NCBI GenBank assembly: GCA_031425195.1
Contig: JANPIX010000019.1
Location: 33,966-97,965, forward strand
DNA from: JANPIX01 sp031425195
GTDB taxonomy: Bacteria; Pseudomonadota; Alphaproteobacteria; Rhodobacterales; Rhodobacteraceae
Direction: 5' to 3'
Length of the DNA: 64,000 bases
The position numbers and the translations under genes were made by a program. Below the pieces are notes generated by a model. It saw only the letters and a program-made list of their open reading frames with translations. It was not told the DNA's origin and searched no databases. This document shows, piece after piece, positions 26,335-34,655 of the stretch (position 1 is the stretch's first letter; each line of letters opens with the position of its first letter).

Positions 26335-27200
26335 GATGCCACCACCTTCTGCCGCGCGGCAAGGGCAAGCGCACCCTCCAGCGCCGTGCCACGGGGGGGC
26401 ATTGCATCAATGCCAAGCCACCGCGCATAGGCGGCACCAAGGCCACCGGTCAGGCACAGAGGTTCGGTTTCCGTCCAACCCACAACGCGCAGCGCAGCGC
26501 GAATATACCCGGCCCCTTCCTGCAGCAGCCGGGCACCCAATGGATCGCCATTTTCTGCCGCTGCCACCACATCGCGCGCCAGCCGGGCATAATCCGCAGG
26601 CTGCGACGCCAGCGAAAACAACACGATCTGCCCCGGATCACCCTGATGATCCGCAAGGATTTTCGCCGTCAGGTCCGTAGCAGGTGCCAGACCATCGACC
26701 ACCAGCATCACCTCTTCCAGGCAGCGGCGGAACAGCCATGCACCGGATGCCTGATCCCCGATGTAGAAACCCCAACCGCCAACGCCGCTGATCTGCCCGT
26801 TTGCCTGCCGGCCTATGAACGATCCCGTGCCAATGGCCGCAACCGCGCCATCCGCTTCGCCCAGCGCCCCCGCAATGGTCGTGGGACGGTCATCGGTGAC
26901 AACGGCAGACCTCATCGGCAAAGCCGCAACAACCCTGCTGGCGATACCGGGGTTCATGACCCCCGCCAGACCAAGATGCGCAGATGCCCCCGCAAGCGCA
27001 TCCGGCGTCACGCCCGACTGCGCGCAAAGATTTGCGATGGCGTCATTGATCGTGCGCAGGGCAGCGCCGAAATCAGTTGAAACGTTGGCTGGCCCCAGAA
27101 CGACGTCATGGCGCGTGCCGCCCGGCCCCACAACAAGCGAGGCGCGGCACGACGTGCCACCCCCATCAATGCCGATAATCAGGGACGCGGTTTGTGTCAT
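26331..27200 (-). CDS. nagK: BadF/BadG-type N-acetylglucosamine kinase
   Basis: 289 residues with the ASKHA kinase fold. The phosphate-1 loop is IGIDGGGTSCRASLV near residue 8. Then come GLAGVMNPG, VVTDDRPTTIAGALGEADGAVAAIGTGSFI and GGWGFYIGDQASGAWLFRRCLEE. BadF-type kinases phosphorylate GlcNAc, GlcN or MurNAc; context supports GlcNAc or a related sugar. The chosen ATG 27200 begins MTQTASLIIG; the open frame runs further upstream through the promoter. First gene of the leftward operon. Confidence 0.85.
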   Translation of the reverse strand: MTQTASLIIGIDGGGTSCRASLVVGPGGTRHDVVLGPANVSTDFGAALRTINDAIANLCAQSGVTPDALAGASAHLGLAGVMNPGIASRVVAALPMRSAVVTDDRPTTIAGALGEADGAVAAIGTGSFIGRQANGQISGVGGWGFYIGDQASGAWLFRRCLEEVMLVVDGLAPATDLTAKILADHQGDPGQIVLFSLASQPADYARLARDVVAAAENGDPLGARLLQEGAGYIRAALRVVGWTETEPLCLTGGLGAAYARWLGIDAMPPRGTALEGALALAARQKVVAS

Positions 27201-27204
27201 GTAG

Positions 27205-27221
27205 ATACCTTTAGAATACCT
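27205..27221. promoter_or_regulatory. Operator-like repeat next to nagK start: ATACCT-N5-ATACCT
   Basis: ATACCT at 27205-27210 and again at 27216-27221, 11 bases apart (one helical turn). It overlaps the nagK ribosome site. The same arrangement, inverted, occurs at 27327-27343. Its probable ligand is the GntR protein of this cluster. Confidence 0.6.
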
Positions 27222-27326
27222 TTTATCGTGTGGGAAGACAGAATATCGGCCATTCACTGGAATTATTGCCCGATAATCAGATTAATGGTGACATATTCAG
27301 CTCGGCCAAAGATTTTGTTGGACAAC

Positions 27327-27343
27327 AGGTATTGGATAGGTAT
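27327..27343. promoter_or_regulatory. Operator-like repeat before murQ: AGGTAT-N5-AGGTAT
   Basis: AGGTAT at 27327-27332 and 27338-27343, the reverse complement of the element at 27205-27221. It sits 24 bases upstream of the murQ ATG, where a repressor would block transcription. Confidence 0.6.
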
Positions 27344-27367
27344 TCTTAACTTTCAAAGGAGATTCGG

Positions 27368-28264
27368 ATGTCGCTGCCCGTGACCGAACACCTGCACCCC
27401 GCCGCTTCCGGGTTGGATGCGCTGCCCGCCGCCACCGTGCTTTCGCATTTGTTGGCAGGTCAGAAGGCTGCGTTGCACACCGTGGATGCGGCCCTTCCCG
27501 AGATCGAGGCCGGGGCTTTGTTGATGGCCTCCGCTCTTCGGGGCGATGGGCGGCTTGTCTATGCGGGGGCGGGGTCTTCTGCTTTGATGGCGATTGCCGA
27601 CGGGATGGAACTGGCGGGAACGTTCGGTATCGGCCCCGACAGGATCGTCCTTCGTATGGCAGGCGGATTGCCCGTTGATGCCCGGATGCCCGGTGATACC
27701 GAAGACGACAGCGCGGAAGGTATCCGCGCCGCAGCGGATTTGCGCCCAGCCGATGTGGTGATTGCCGTAACCGCCTCGGGCCGCACGCCGTTCGCGCTGG
27801 CGATTGCACGGGGCGCAAGGGCCGCGGGGGCAAAAGTGATCGGCATTGCCAACACAACCGCCGCCCCGTTGTTCGATCTTTGCAATGTCGCGATCTGCCT
27901 GCCGACACCGCCCGAAGTTCTTGCCGGTTCAACGCGGCTTGGTGCGGGAACAGCGCAGAAGGCGGCGCTGAACCTGATGTCGACGCTGATGGGCATTTTG
28001 CTTGGCCAGGTTCATGATGGAATGATGGTGGGGCTGGTGGCCGACAATGAAAAACTGCGCGCGCGCGCGCTTGCAACCGTGGGCAAGATCGCAGGCGTTG
28101 ACGGCACACAGGCGGCACGGGCGCTTGACCTGGCTGGCGGCTTTGTCAAACCGGCAGTCCTGATCGCGAGGGGGCAGGCACCGGACGCTGCCCGTCACCT
28201 GTTGAAGATTAACCAGGGCAACCTGCGCGCCGCGTTGGCGCATCTCCAGAAAGCTGACGCCTGA
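27368..28264 (+). CDS. murQ: N-acetylmuramic acid 6-phosphate etherase
   Basis: 298 residues. MurQ removes D-lactate from MurNAc-6P to give GlcNAc-6P, the NagA substrate. Signatures are an N-terminal VTEHLHPAASGLDAL, the SIS phosphate loop YAGAGSSALMAIADGMELAGTFG with the likely catalytic Glu, VIAVTASGRTPFALA, and STRLGAGTAQKAALNLMST. A ribosome site AAAGGAG precedes it. It heads the rightward operon with the ABC importer and so links cell-wall sugar recovery to the leftward nag genes. Confidence 0.94.
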   Translation: MSLPVTEHLHPAASGLDALPAATVLSHLLAGQKAALHTVDAALPEIEAGALLMASALRGDGRLVYAGAGSSALMAIADGMELAGTFGIGPDRIVLRMAGGLPVDARMPGDTEDDSAEGIRAAADLRPADVVIAVTASGRTPFALAIARGARAAGAKVIGIANTTAAPLFDLCNVAICLPTPPEVLAGSTRLGAGTAQKAALNLMSTLMGILLGQVHDGMMVGLVADNEKLRARALATVGKIAGVDGTQAARALDLAGGFVKPAVLIARGQAPDAARHLLKINQGNLRAALAHLQKADA

Positions 28265-28302
28265 CGTCAGTGCAAAAATCGACCAACAAGGGAGTTTTCC
28301 AA

Positions 28303-29556
28303 ATGACCAAAACCAAACTCACGGCGCTTTTGCTGACCAGCACGTTGCTGGGCAGCGCGGCCTTTGCGCAGGATGTGACGTTGACCATCGAATCCTGGCG
28401 CAATGACGACCTGCTGATCTGGCAGGACACGATCATCCCGGCGTTCGAGGCCAGCCATCCCGGCATCAAGGTGGTCTTCGCGCCGACCGCGCCCGCAGAA
28501 TACAACGCCATCCTGAACTCCAAACTCGACGCAGGCTCGGCTGGCGACCTGATCACCTGCCGTCCGTTCGACGCGTCGCTTGAACTTTATAACGGCGGAA
28601 AACTGGCCGATCTGACCAGCCTTGCGTCGATGGCCAACTTCTCGCCTGTGGCCAAATCGGCGTGGCAGACCGACGATGGCGCAGCGACGTTCTGCGTGCC
28701 TATGGCATCGGTGATCCACGGGTTCATCTACAACAAGGATGCGTTCGACGCACTGGGCATCGCTGTCCCGACAACGAACGAAGAATTCTATGCCGCACTC
28801 GACAAGATCAAGGCGGACGGCACCTATATCCCGATTGCGATGGGCACCAATGACCAGTGGGAAGCCGCGACGATGGGCTATAACAACATCGGCCCGACCT
28901 ATTGGAAGGGTGAAGAAGGGCGTCTTGCCCTGATCAAGGGCGAACAGAAACTGACCGATGCGCAGTGGGTTGCCCCCTTTACCGAACTGGCAAAGTGGAA
29001 GAACTACCTTGGCGATGGTTTCGAGGCGCAGACCTATCCTGACAGCCAGAACCTGTTCACCCTCGGGCGTGCGGCCATCTATCCGGCAGGATCGTGGGAA
29101 ATTTCAGGCTTCAACACGCAGGCAACCTTTGCCATGGGGGCTTTCCCGCCTCCGGTGCAGGCCGCCGGGGATACCTGCTATATTTCTGATCACACCGACA
29201 TCGCGCTTGGCATGAATGCGGCAACGGCGAACCCGGAACAGACCAAGGTCTTTCTTGACTGGGTCGGCTCGCCTGAGTTCGCCACGCTTTATGCCAACGC
29301 CCTGCCCGGCTTCTTCAGCCTGAATTCGACACCCGTCACCATGCAGGACCCGCTGGCACAGGAATTCGTGTCCTGGCGCGACAAGTGCCAACCGACGATC
29401 CGGTCAACCTACCAGATCCTGTCGCGCGGCACGCCGAACCTTGAAAACGAAACCTGGAACGCGTCTGCCAACGTCATCAAGGGCACGGAAACCCCCGAGG
29501 ACGCAGCGAAGCGCCTGCAAGAAGGCCTTGCAAGCTGGTACGCACCGCAGAAGTAA
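28303..29556 (+). CDS. ABC transporter sugar-binding protein
   Basis: 417 residues. A signal peptide (KTKLTALLLTSTLLGSAAFAQ, about residues 4-23) is followed by a family 1 extracellular solute-binding fold (LTIESWRNDDLLIWQDTIIPAFEASHPGI, then an aromatic-rich sugar-binding region WKNYLGDGF, AAIYPAGSWEISGF). GGGAG precedes the ATG. A strong hairpin after the stop would keep its mRNA level above that of the permeases. The ligand is inferred to be GlcNAc, MurNAc or an oligosaccharide of them. Confidence 0.9.
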   Translation: MTKTKLTALLLTSTLLGSAAFAQDVTLTIESWRNDDLLIWQDTIIPAFEASHPGIKVVFAPTAPAEYNAILNSKLDAGSAGDLITCRPFDASLELYNGGKLADLTSLASMANFSPVAKSAWQTDDGAATFCVPMASVIHGFIYNKDAFDALGIAVPTTNEEFYAALDKIKADGTYIPIAMGTNDQWEAATMGYNNIGPTYWKGEEGRLALIKGEQKLTDAQWVAPFTELAKWKNYLGDGFEAQTYPDSQNLFTLGRAAIYPAGSWEISGFNTQATFAMGAFPPPVQAAGDTCYISDHTDIALGMNAATANPEQTKVFLDWVGSPEFATLYANALPGFFSLNSTPVTMQDPLAQEFVSWRDKCQPTIRSTYQILSRGTPNLENETWNASANVIKGTETPEDAAKRLQEGLASWYAPQK

Positions 29557-29564
29557 AACTGGCG

Positions 29565-29587
29565 CCGGGGGGCTGAACACCCCCCGG
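29565..29587 (+). terminator. Intercistronic hairpin after the binding-protein gene
   Basis: A perfect 8-bp GC stem CCGGGGGG/CCCCCCGG with a 7-base loop, without a T-run, between the binding-protein and permease genes. It is probably an mRNA stabiliser or partial terminator, as seen after malE-like genes. Confidence 0.6.
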
Positions 29588-29627
29588 CCCCTTCATGGTG
29601 ATCTCGGTAAAGATGAAAGGGGCAAGG

Positions 29628-30545
29628 ATGGCTTTTCGCAAGCCTGTCCGTTGGCATATCGCAGTGTTCCTTGCACCGGCGGTGCTGGTCTACACGGCGA
29701 TCATGATCATCCCCTTGTTCGCGACATTGAACTTGTCGCTGTTCACCACGGTTGACCGGGTGTCATCGTTCAACGGTCTGGGCAACTTTCGCACGCTGTT
29801 CGGCGATCCGCGCTGGTCTGAAAGTTTCTGGAATGCCTTGGGCAACAACACATGGTTCTTCATTGTCCACATGATCGTGCAAAACCCCGTGGGCGTTCTG
29901 CTTGCGGCACTGCTGTCGAACCCACGGTTGCGCGGCGCTGCTTTTTACCGGACGGCAATCTTCATTCCCACGATTCTGAGCTTTGTGATCGTGGGCTTCG
30001 TCTGGAAACTGATCCTGTCGCCGATCTGGGGCATCGCACCCGGCATGCTTGATCTGGTCGGCCTCAAATCCCTGTTCGCGCCATGGCTAGGGAAAGAGGA
30101 ATACGCGCTGACGACCCTTGCCCTGATTTCTGTCTGGCAGTTTGTGGGCATCCCGATGATGCTGATCTACGCGGCCCTGCTTAGTATCCCCGACGAGGTG
30201 ATCGAGGCCGCCGAAATGGATGGCATCACCGGCGGGGCGCAGTTCTGGAAGATCAAGCTGCCGCTGATCCTGCCCTCCATCGGGATCATTTCGATCCTGA
30301 CGTTCGTGGGCAACTTCAACGCGTTTGACCTGATCTATTCGGCGCAGGGCGCTCTCGCGGGGCCAGACTACGCCACCGACATTCTGGGCACCTTCCTGTA
30401 CCGGACGTTCTTTGGTTTTCAGTTGCAGTTAGGCGACCCCAACATGGGGGCCACGATTGCGACGGCGATGTTCGGCATCATCCTGATCGGGGTCTGCATC
30501 TATCTGTTCGCCATTCAGACGCGCCTGCGTCGCTATCAGTTCTAA
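29628..30545 (+). CDS. ABC transporter permease, MalF type
   Basis: 305 residues and six predicted membrane helices. The ABC coupling (EAA) motif is EAAEMDGITGGAQFWKIKLP at about residues 193-212. ATG 29628 follows AAAGGGG; ATGs at 29595 and 29613 would add 11 or 5 residues. It pairs with the next permease to form the membrane channel of the amino-sugar importer. Confidence 0.92.
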   Translation: MAFRKPVRWHIAVFLAPAVLVYTAIMIIPLFATLNLSLFTTVDRVSSFNGLGNFRTLFGDPRWSESFWNALGNNTWFFIVHMIVQNPVGVLLAALLSNPRLRGAAFYRTAIFIPTILSFVIVGFVWKLILSPIWGIAPGMLDLVGLKSLFAPWLGKEEYALTTLALISVWQFVGIPMMLIYAALLSIPDEVIEAAEMDGITGGAQFWKIKLPLILPSIGIISILTFVGNFNAFDLIYSAQGALAGPDYATDILGTFLYRTFFGFQLQLGDPNMGATIATAMFGIILIGVCIYLFAIQTRLRRYQF

Positions 30546-30555
30546 GGGGCAAACA

Positions 30556-31395
30556 ATGTCAGGCCTGCGCCATTCACCCGCCCGCAGCATCGCCGCCCAT
30601 GCCGTGCTGATGGCCTACACGGTGATTGCGCTGTTCCCGGTGTTCGTCATCGTGGTCAACGCCTTCAAGTCGCGCAAGGCGATCTTTGGCGACCCCTTGG
30701 CCTTGCCGACGGCTGAAACGCTTGACTGGATCGGGTTTCAGACCGTTCTGAAGCAAGGCGACTTTTTCGCCTATTTTACCAATTCCATGATCGTCACAGT
30801 CGGCAGCCTGTTCTTCGTGCTGATCTTTGGCGCGATGGCGGCATTTGCGCTGTCGGAATACAGGTTTCGCGGCAACACGCTGATGGGGCTGTATCTCGCG
30901 CTGGGCATCATGATCCCGATTCGGTTGGGCACCGTTGCCATTCTGGAAATGATGGTCGCATCGGGGCTGGTGAACACACTCACATCGCTGGTTCTTGTCT
31001 ACACTGCGCAGGGGTTGCCCCTGGCGATCTTCATCTTGTCGGAATTCATGCGGCAGGTTTCCAACGATCTGAAAAACGCGGGGCGGATCGACGGGCTGTC
31101 GGAATACCGGATCTTCTTTCGGCTTGTCCTGCCCTTGATCCGGCCGGCAATGGCCACAGTCGCCGTCTTTACGATGATCCCGATCTGGAATGACCTGTGG
31201 TTCCCGCTCATCCTTGCCCCGGCCGAGGAAACCAAGACCATCACCTTGGGCAGTCAGGTGTTCATCGGGCAGTTCGTGACCAACTGGAACGCCGTTCTGG
31301 CGGCACTCAGCCTCGCCATCCTGCCGGTGTTGGTGCTCTACCTCATCTTCTCACGTCAACTTATTCGCGGGATCACCGCAGGGGCTGTCAAATGA
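30556..31395 (+). CDS. ABC transporter permease, MalG type
   Basis: 279 residues with six membrane helices and the coupling motif NAGRIDGLSEYRIFFRLVLP at about residues 174-193. Starts 10 bases after the first permease. Its stop overlaps the next ATG. The second half of the importer channel. Confidence 0.92.
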   Translation: MSGLRHSPARSIAAHAVLMAYTVIALFPVFVIVVNAFKSRKAIFGDPLALPTAETLDWIGFQTVLKQGDFFAYFTNSMIVTVGSLFFVLIFGAMAAFALSEYRFRGNTLMGLYLALGIMIPIRLGTVAILEMMVASGLVNTLTSLVLVYTAQGLPLAIFILSEFMRQVSNDLKNAGRIDGLSEYRIFFRLVLPLIRPAMATVAVFTMIPIWNDLWFPLILAPAEETKTITLGSQVFIGQFVTNWNAVLAALSLAILPVLVLYLIFSRQLIRGITAGAVK

Positions 31396-32423
31396 CAATC
31401 AAGGTGCTGGTTGCGGGTTTGGGCAACATGGGGCGCAGTCATGCGCTTGCCTATCACATTAACCCGGCGTTTCAGATTGTAGGGCTGGTGAACAGATCAC
31501 CCGTCGATCTGCCTGATGAACTGCGCGGATACCCCCTGCCCACCGATTATGCCGAGGCGCTGGCCCGCCTGAAACCCGATCTGGTCTGCGTCGCAACCTA
31601 TTCCGATTCCCACGCGGACTATGCCTGTGCGGCGATGGACGCAGGCGCCGATGTGTTTGTGGAAAAGCCTCTGGCGACCACGGTGGCCGATGCCCGCCGG
31701 GTGCAGGCCAAAGCGATCGCGACCGGGCGCAAAGTCGTGGTGGGCTACATTCTACGTCACCATCCAAGCTGGATCCGCCTGATCGCCGAGGCGCGCGCCT
31801 TGGGCGGGCCTTATGTCTTTCGGCTCAACCTCAACCAGCAATCATCCGGGCCGACGTGGGAGGTGCACAAAGCGCTGATGCAGACCACGCCCCCGATTGT
31901 CGATTGCGGGGTTCATTACGTCGATGTGATGTGCCAGATCACCGATGCAGCCCCGGTTGAGGTGCGCGGGATGGGCCTTCGACTGTCGCAGGAAATCGCG
32001 CCGGACATGTATAATTACGGCCATTTCCAGGTGATCTTTGCCGACGGAAGCCTTGGCTGGTATGAGGCGGGCTGGGGCCCAATGATGTCTGACACCGCCT
32101 TTTTCGTGAAGGATGTGGTCAGCCCGAACGGCGCAGTTTCCATCCGGATGCCGGAAACGGCGCGGTCGGATGACATCGACACGCACACCAAAACCTCGAT
32201 GTTGCGGGTCCACAAGGTTGCAACTGGCGACACCGATATCAGCATGGCCGACGAACCCGGCCACCAGGAACTTTGCAACCGCGAGGCCGCCTATGTGGCG
32301 CGTGCGATTGTCGAACAGCTTGACCTCGCGCGGCATATGAATGACGCGGTGCAGTCGCTTGCAATCTGCCTTGCGGCAGATGAAAGCGTACGGTCCGGGA
32401 AACCTGTGATGTTGGGGGTCTGA
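31392..32423 (+). CDS. Gfo/Idh/MocA-family oxidoreductase
   Basis: 343 residues. N-terminal Rossmann motif VLVAGLGNMGRSHALAYH, then DAGADVFVEKPLATTVADA with the EKP motif at about residues 92-94. A C-terminal substrate domain includes VDCGVHYVDVMCQITD, with a GxHxxD-like site. Such enzymes oxidise or reduce sugars or their derivatives with NAD(P). It starts inside the permease stop (ATGA) and ends directly before the ATPase gene, so it belongs to the import operon. Its substrate is unknown; it may convert an oxidised or anhydro form of an amino sugar. Confidence 0.82.
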   Translation: MTIKVLVAGLGNMGRSHALAYHINPAFQIVGLVNRSPVDLPDELRGYPLPTDYAEALARLKPDLVCVATYSDSHADYACAAMDAGADVFVEKPLATTVADARRVQAKAIATGRKVVVGYILRHHPSWIRLIAEARALGGPYVFRLNLNQQSSGPTWEVHKALMQTTPPIVDCGVHYVDVMCQITDAAPVEVRGMGLRLSQEIAPDMYNYGHFQVIFADGSLGWYEAGWGPMMSDTAFFVKDVVSPNGAVSIRMPETARSDDIDTHTKTSMLRVHKVATGDTDISMADEPGHQELCNREAAYVARAIVEQLDLARHMNDAVQSLAICLAADESVRSGKPVMLGV

Positions 32424-33422
32424 ATGGGCACGCTTACGCTGAGCGGAGTGACAAAGTCGTTCGGTACAACCGAGGTTATCAAAGGCGTCAATCTGACAGT
32501 GACCGATGGCGAATTCTGCGTTTTTGTCGGGCCGTCGGGTTGCGGTAAGTCCACACTGTTGCGCATCATCGCCGGGCTGGAGGATGCATCTGGTGGCGAC
32601 ATTCTGATTGATGGCAAGTCGGTCACCGCGACGCCGCCCAGCAAGCGCGAAATTGCGATGGTGTTCCAATCCTATGCGCTTTACCCGCATCTGACCGTGC
32701 GCAACAACATGGGCCTTGGCCTGAAACAGTCAGGCGTCACCGCGCCCAAGGTTGCCGAAAGCGTTGCACGGGCAAGTGCCATGCTTTCGCTTGATCCGCT
32801 GCTGGACCGCCGCCCGGCGGAACTGTCCGGCGGTCAGCGCCAGCGTGTTGCCATTGGCCGCGCCATCGTGCGCACGCCCAAACTGTTCCTGTTCGACGAA
32901 CCGCTGTCCAATCTGGACGCGGCCCTGCGTGTCAACACCCGGATCGAGATTGCACGACTGCACCGCGAACTGAATGCCACGATGGTTTACGTCACCCATG
33001 ACCAGGTGGAGGCGATGACGCTGGCGGATAAAATCGTCGTTCTGCACGGCGGCATTGTCGAACAAGTCGGTCGGCCGATGGATCTTTACAACGACCCGGA
33101 CAACGCCTTTGTCGCAGGTTTCATCGGCAGCCCGCGCATGAATTTCCTGAACGCGAAGGCCTTGAGCGAACAAGGTGCGAGCATCGGGGTCAGACCGGAA
33201 CATCTGGCGATTTCAAGAACATCCGGCACCATCGCTGGCGCAATCAGCCATGTTGAAAAGCTGGGAAGCGAAACGCTGATCTATGTCCGCGCCGAGCCAC
33301 ATGGGCTTTTGACCGTCCGGCAATTCGGCGAGCAGGATTTTTCAGTGGACGAGAAAGTTTTTCTGACACCCGATGCCACCCGCGCCTTTCGGTTTGACGC
33401 GGGCGGTCTGCGGCTGCGATAG
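32424..33422 (+). CDS. ABC transporter ATP-binding protein, MalK/UgpC type
   Basis: 332 residues. Walker A GPSGCGKST at about 36-44, Q-loop MVFQSYALYPHLTVRNN, signature LSGGQRQRVAIGRAI and Walker B LFLFDEPLSNLDA, then the H-loop VTHDQVEAM. The C-terminal part is the regulatory OB-like domain of the MalK group (GVRPEHLAI). It starts right after the oxidoreductase stop and completes the importer. Confidence 0.94.
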   Translation: MGTLTLSGVTKSFGTTEVIKGVNLTVTDGEFCVFVGPSGCGKSTLLRIIAGLEDASGGDILIDGKSVTATPPSKREIAMVFQSYALYPHLTVRNNMGLGLKQSGVTAPKVAESVARASAMLSLDPLLDRRPAELSGGQRQRVAIGRAIVRTPKLFLFDEPLSNLDAALRVNTRIEIARLHRELNATMVYVTHDQVEAMTLADKIVVLHGGIVEQVGRPMDLYNDPDNAFVAGFIGSPRMNFLNAKALSEQGASIGVRPEHLAISRTSGTIAGAISHVEKLGSETLIYVRAEPHGLLTVRQFGEQDFSVDEKVFLTPDATRAFRFDAGGLRLR

Positions 33423-33434
33423 TTTTCTCGGGGA

Positions 33435-34585
33435 TCAGTTCTTCATGCTGTCCCAAAAGCTGCGAACCTTCGAAAAGAACGTCTTGCCTTCGGGATTGTT
33501 TTCCTCGGACAAACGCTCGAATTCCTGCAGCAATTCACGCTGGCGGGCCGTCAGGTTGACTGGCGTTTCGACAGCAAGTTCAATCAGCATGTCGCCTGCA
33601 CCACCGCCCCGCAGCGCGGGCATACCCTTGGCGCGCAACCGCATCTGTTTGCCAGTCTGGCTTCCAGGCGGCACTTTCACCCGGCTGGAACCGCCGTCAA
33701 TCGTCGGCACCTCGACCTCGCCGCCCATGGCCGCTGTGGTCATGGTAACCGGTATGCGGCAGAACAGATGCACGCCGTCGCGTTGAAAGATGGCGTGATC
33801 CTTCACCTCGATAAAGATGTAAAGATCGCCCGTCGGGCCGCCCCGAAGGCCCGCCTCGCCTTCGCCGGCCAGCCGAATGCGCGTGCCGGTTTCCACCCCT
33901 GCCGGGATGTTCACTGAAAGTGACCGTTCCTTTTCCACGCGCCCAGCGCCACCGCAATTGCGGCAAGGGTTCTTGATGGTCTGACCCATGCCGTTGCAGG
34001 TAGGGCAGGTACGTTCGACCGTGAAGAACCCCTGCTGCGCGCGAACCTTGCCCATGCCATTGCATGTCGGGCACGTCACCGGTTCGGCTCCGCCTTCGGC
34101 GCCCGAACCCTTGCAGACGTCGCAGCCAACCGAAGTCGGTACGTTGATCGTTTTCTGCACGCCCTTGAACGCTTCTTCCAGCGTCACGCGCAAGTTATAG
34201 CGCAGGTCAGACCCGCGCTGAGCGCGCGAACGTCCACCTCCGCCGCCGCGCTGGCCACCCATGAAATCGCCGAACAGATCTTCGAACACATCCGAAAACG
34301 CCGAGGCGAAATCGCCCTGCCCGCCATAGGCCGCCCGCCCTGCCGCGCCGCCCCCGCCACCTTCAAAAGCGGCGTGGCCATAACGGTCATAGGCGGCCTT
34401 ATGTTTTCGTCCTTCAGGACGTCATAAGCCTCGTTCACTTCTTTGAACTGCGCCTCGGCCTGCGGGTTGTCAGAATTGCGGTCGGGATGAAGTTCCTTTG
34501 CCTTGGTCCGATAGGCCTTTTTCAGCTCTTCCGCTGAAGCCCCTTTTGACGCACCCAGTACTTCGTAAAAATCGCGTTTTGCCAT
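33435..34585 (-). pseudogene. dnaJ: dnaJ interrupted by a frameshift
   Basis: The chaperone DnaJ is encoded in two frames. The N-terminal part, from ATG 34585, has the J domain with HPD (KELHPDRNSDNPQAEAQF). After DVLKDEN the frame shifts near 34399-34401 and stops at 34184. The rest, in the other frame down to 33435, is complete: AAYDRYGHAAFE, Gly-rich region, four CxxCxGxG zinc motifs and C-terminal client domain. Adding one A in the coding strand (T on the + strand) at the AAGG site restores DENIKAAYDRYG. DnaJ is a DnaK co-chaperone. A sequencing or assembly indel is the simplest cause. No heptameric slippery site is seen. It follows dnaK with an intergenic hairpin. Confidence 0.85.
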
Positions 34586-34608
34586 GAGGTTACCCTTTCG
34601 GAACCGGG

Positions 34609-34638
34609 AAGGGGCGGCCTGCTGCCAGACCGCCCCTT
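34609..34638 (-). terminator. Hairpin between dnaK and dnaJ
   Basis: A 9-bp stem AAGGGGCGG/CCGCCCCTT with a 12-base loop lies between the dnaK stop and dnaJ start. It may lower dnaJ expression relative to dnaK, as attenuator hairpins do at this junction in other bacteria. Confidence 0.5.
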
Positions 34639-34655
34639 TTCCGTTTCACGCGAAC

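Noticed and set aside
34184..34289. Programmed -1 frameshift as a regulatory signal in dnaJ
   Set aside because: No slippery heptamer or downstream stimulator is seen. A sequencing or assembly indel explains the break better, so it is reported only as a frameshift.
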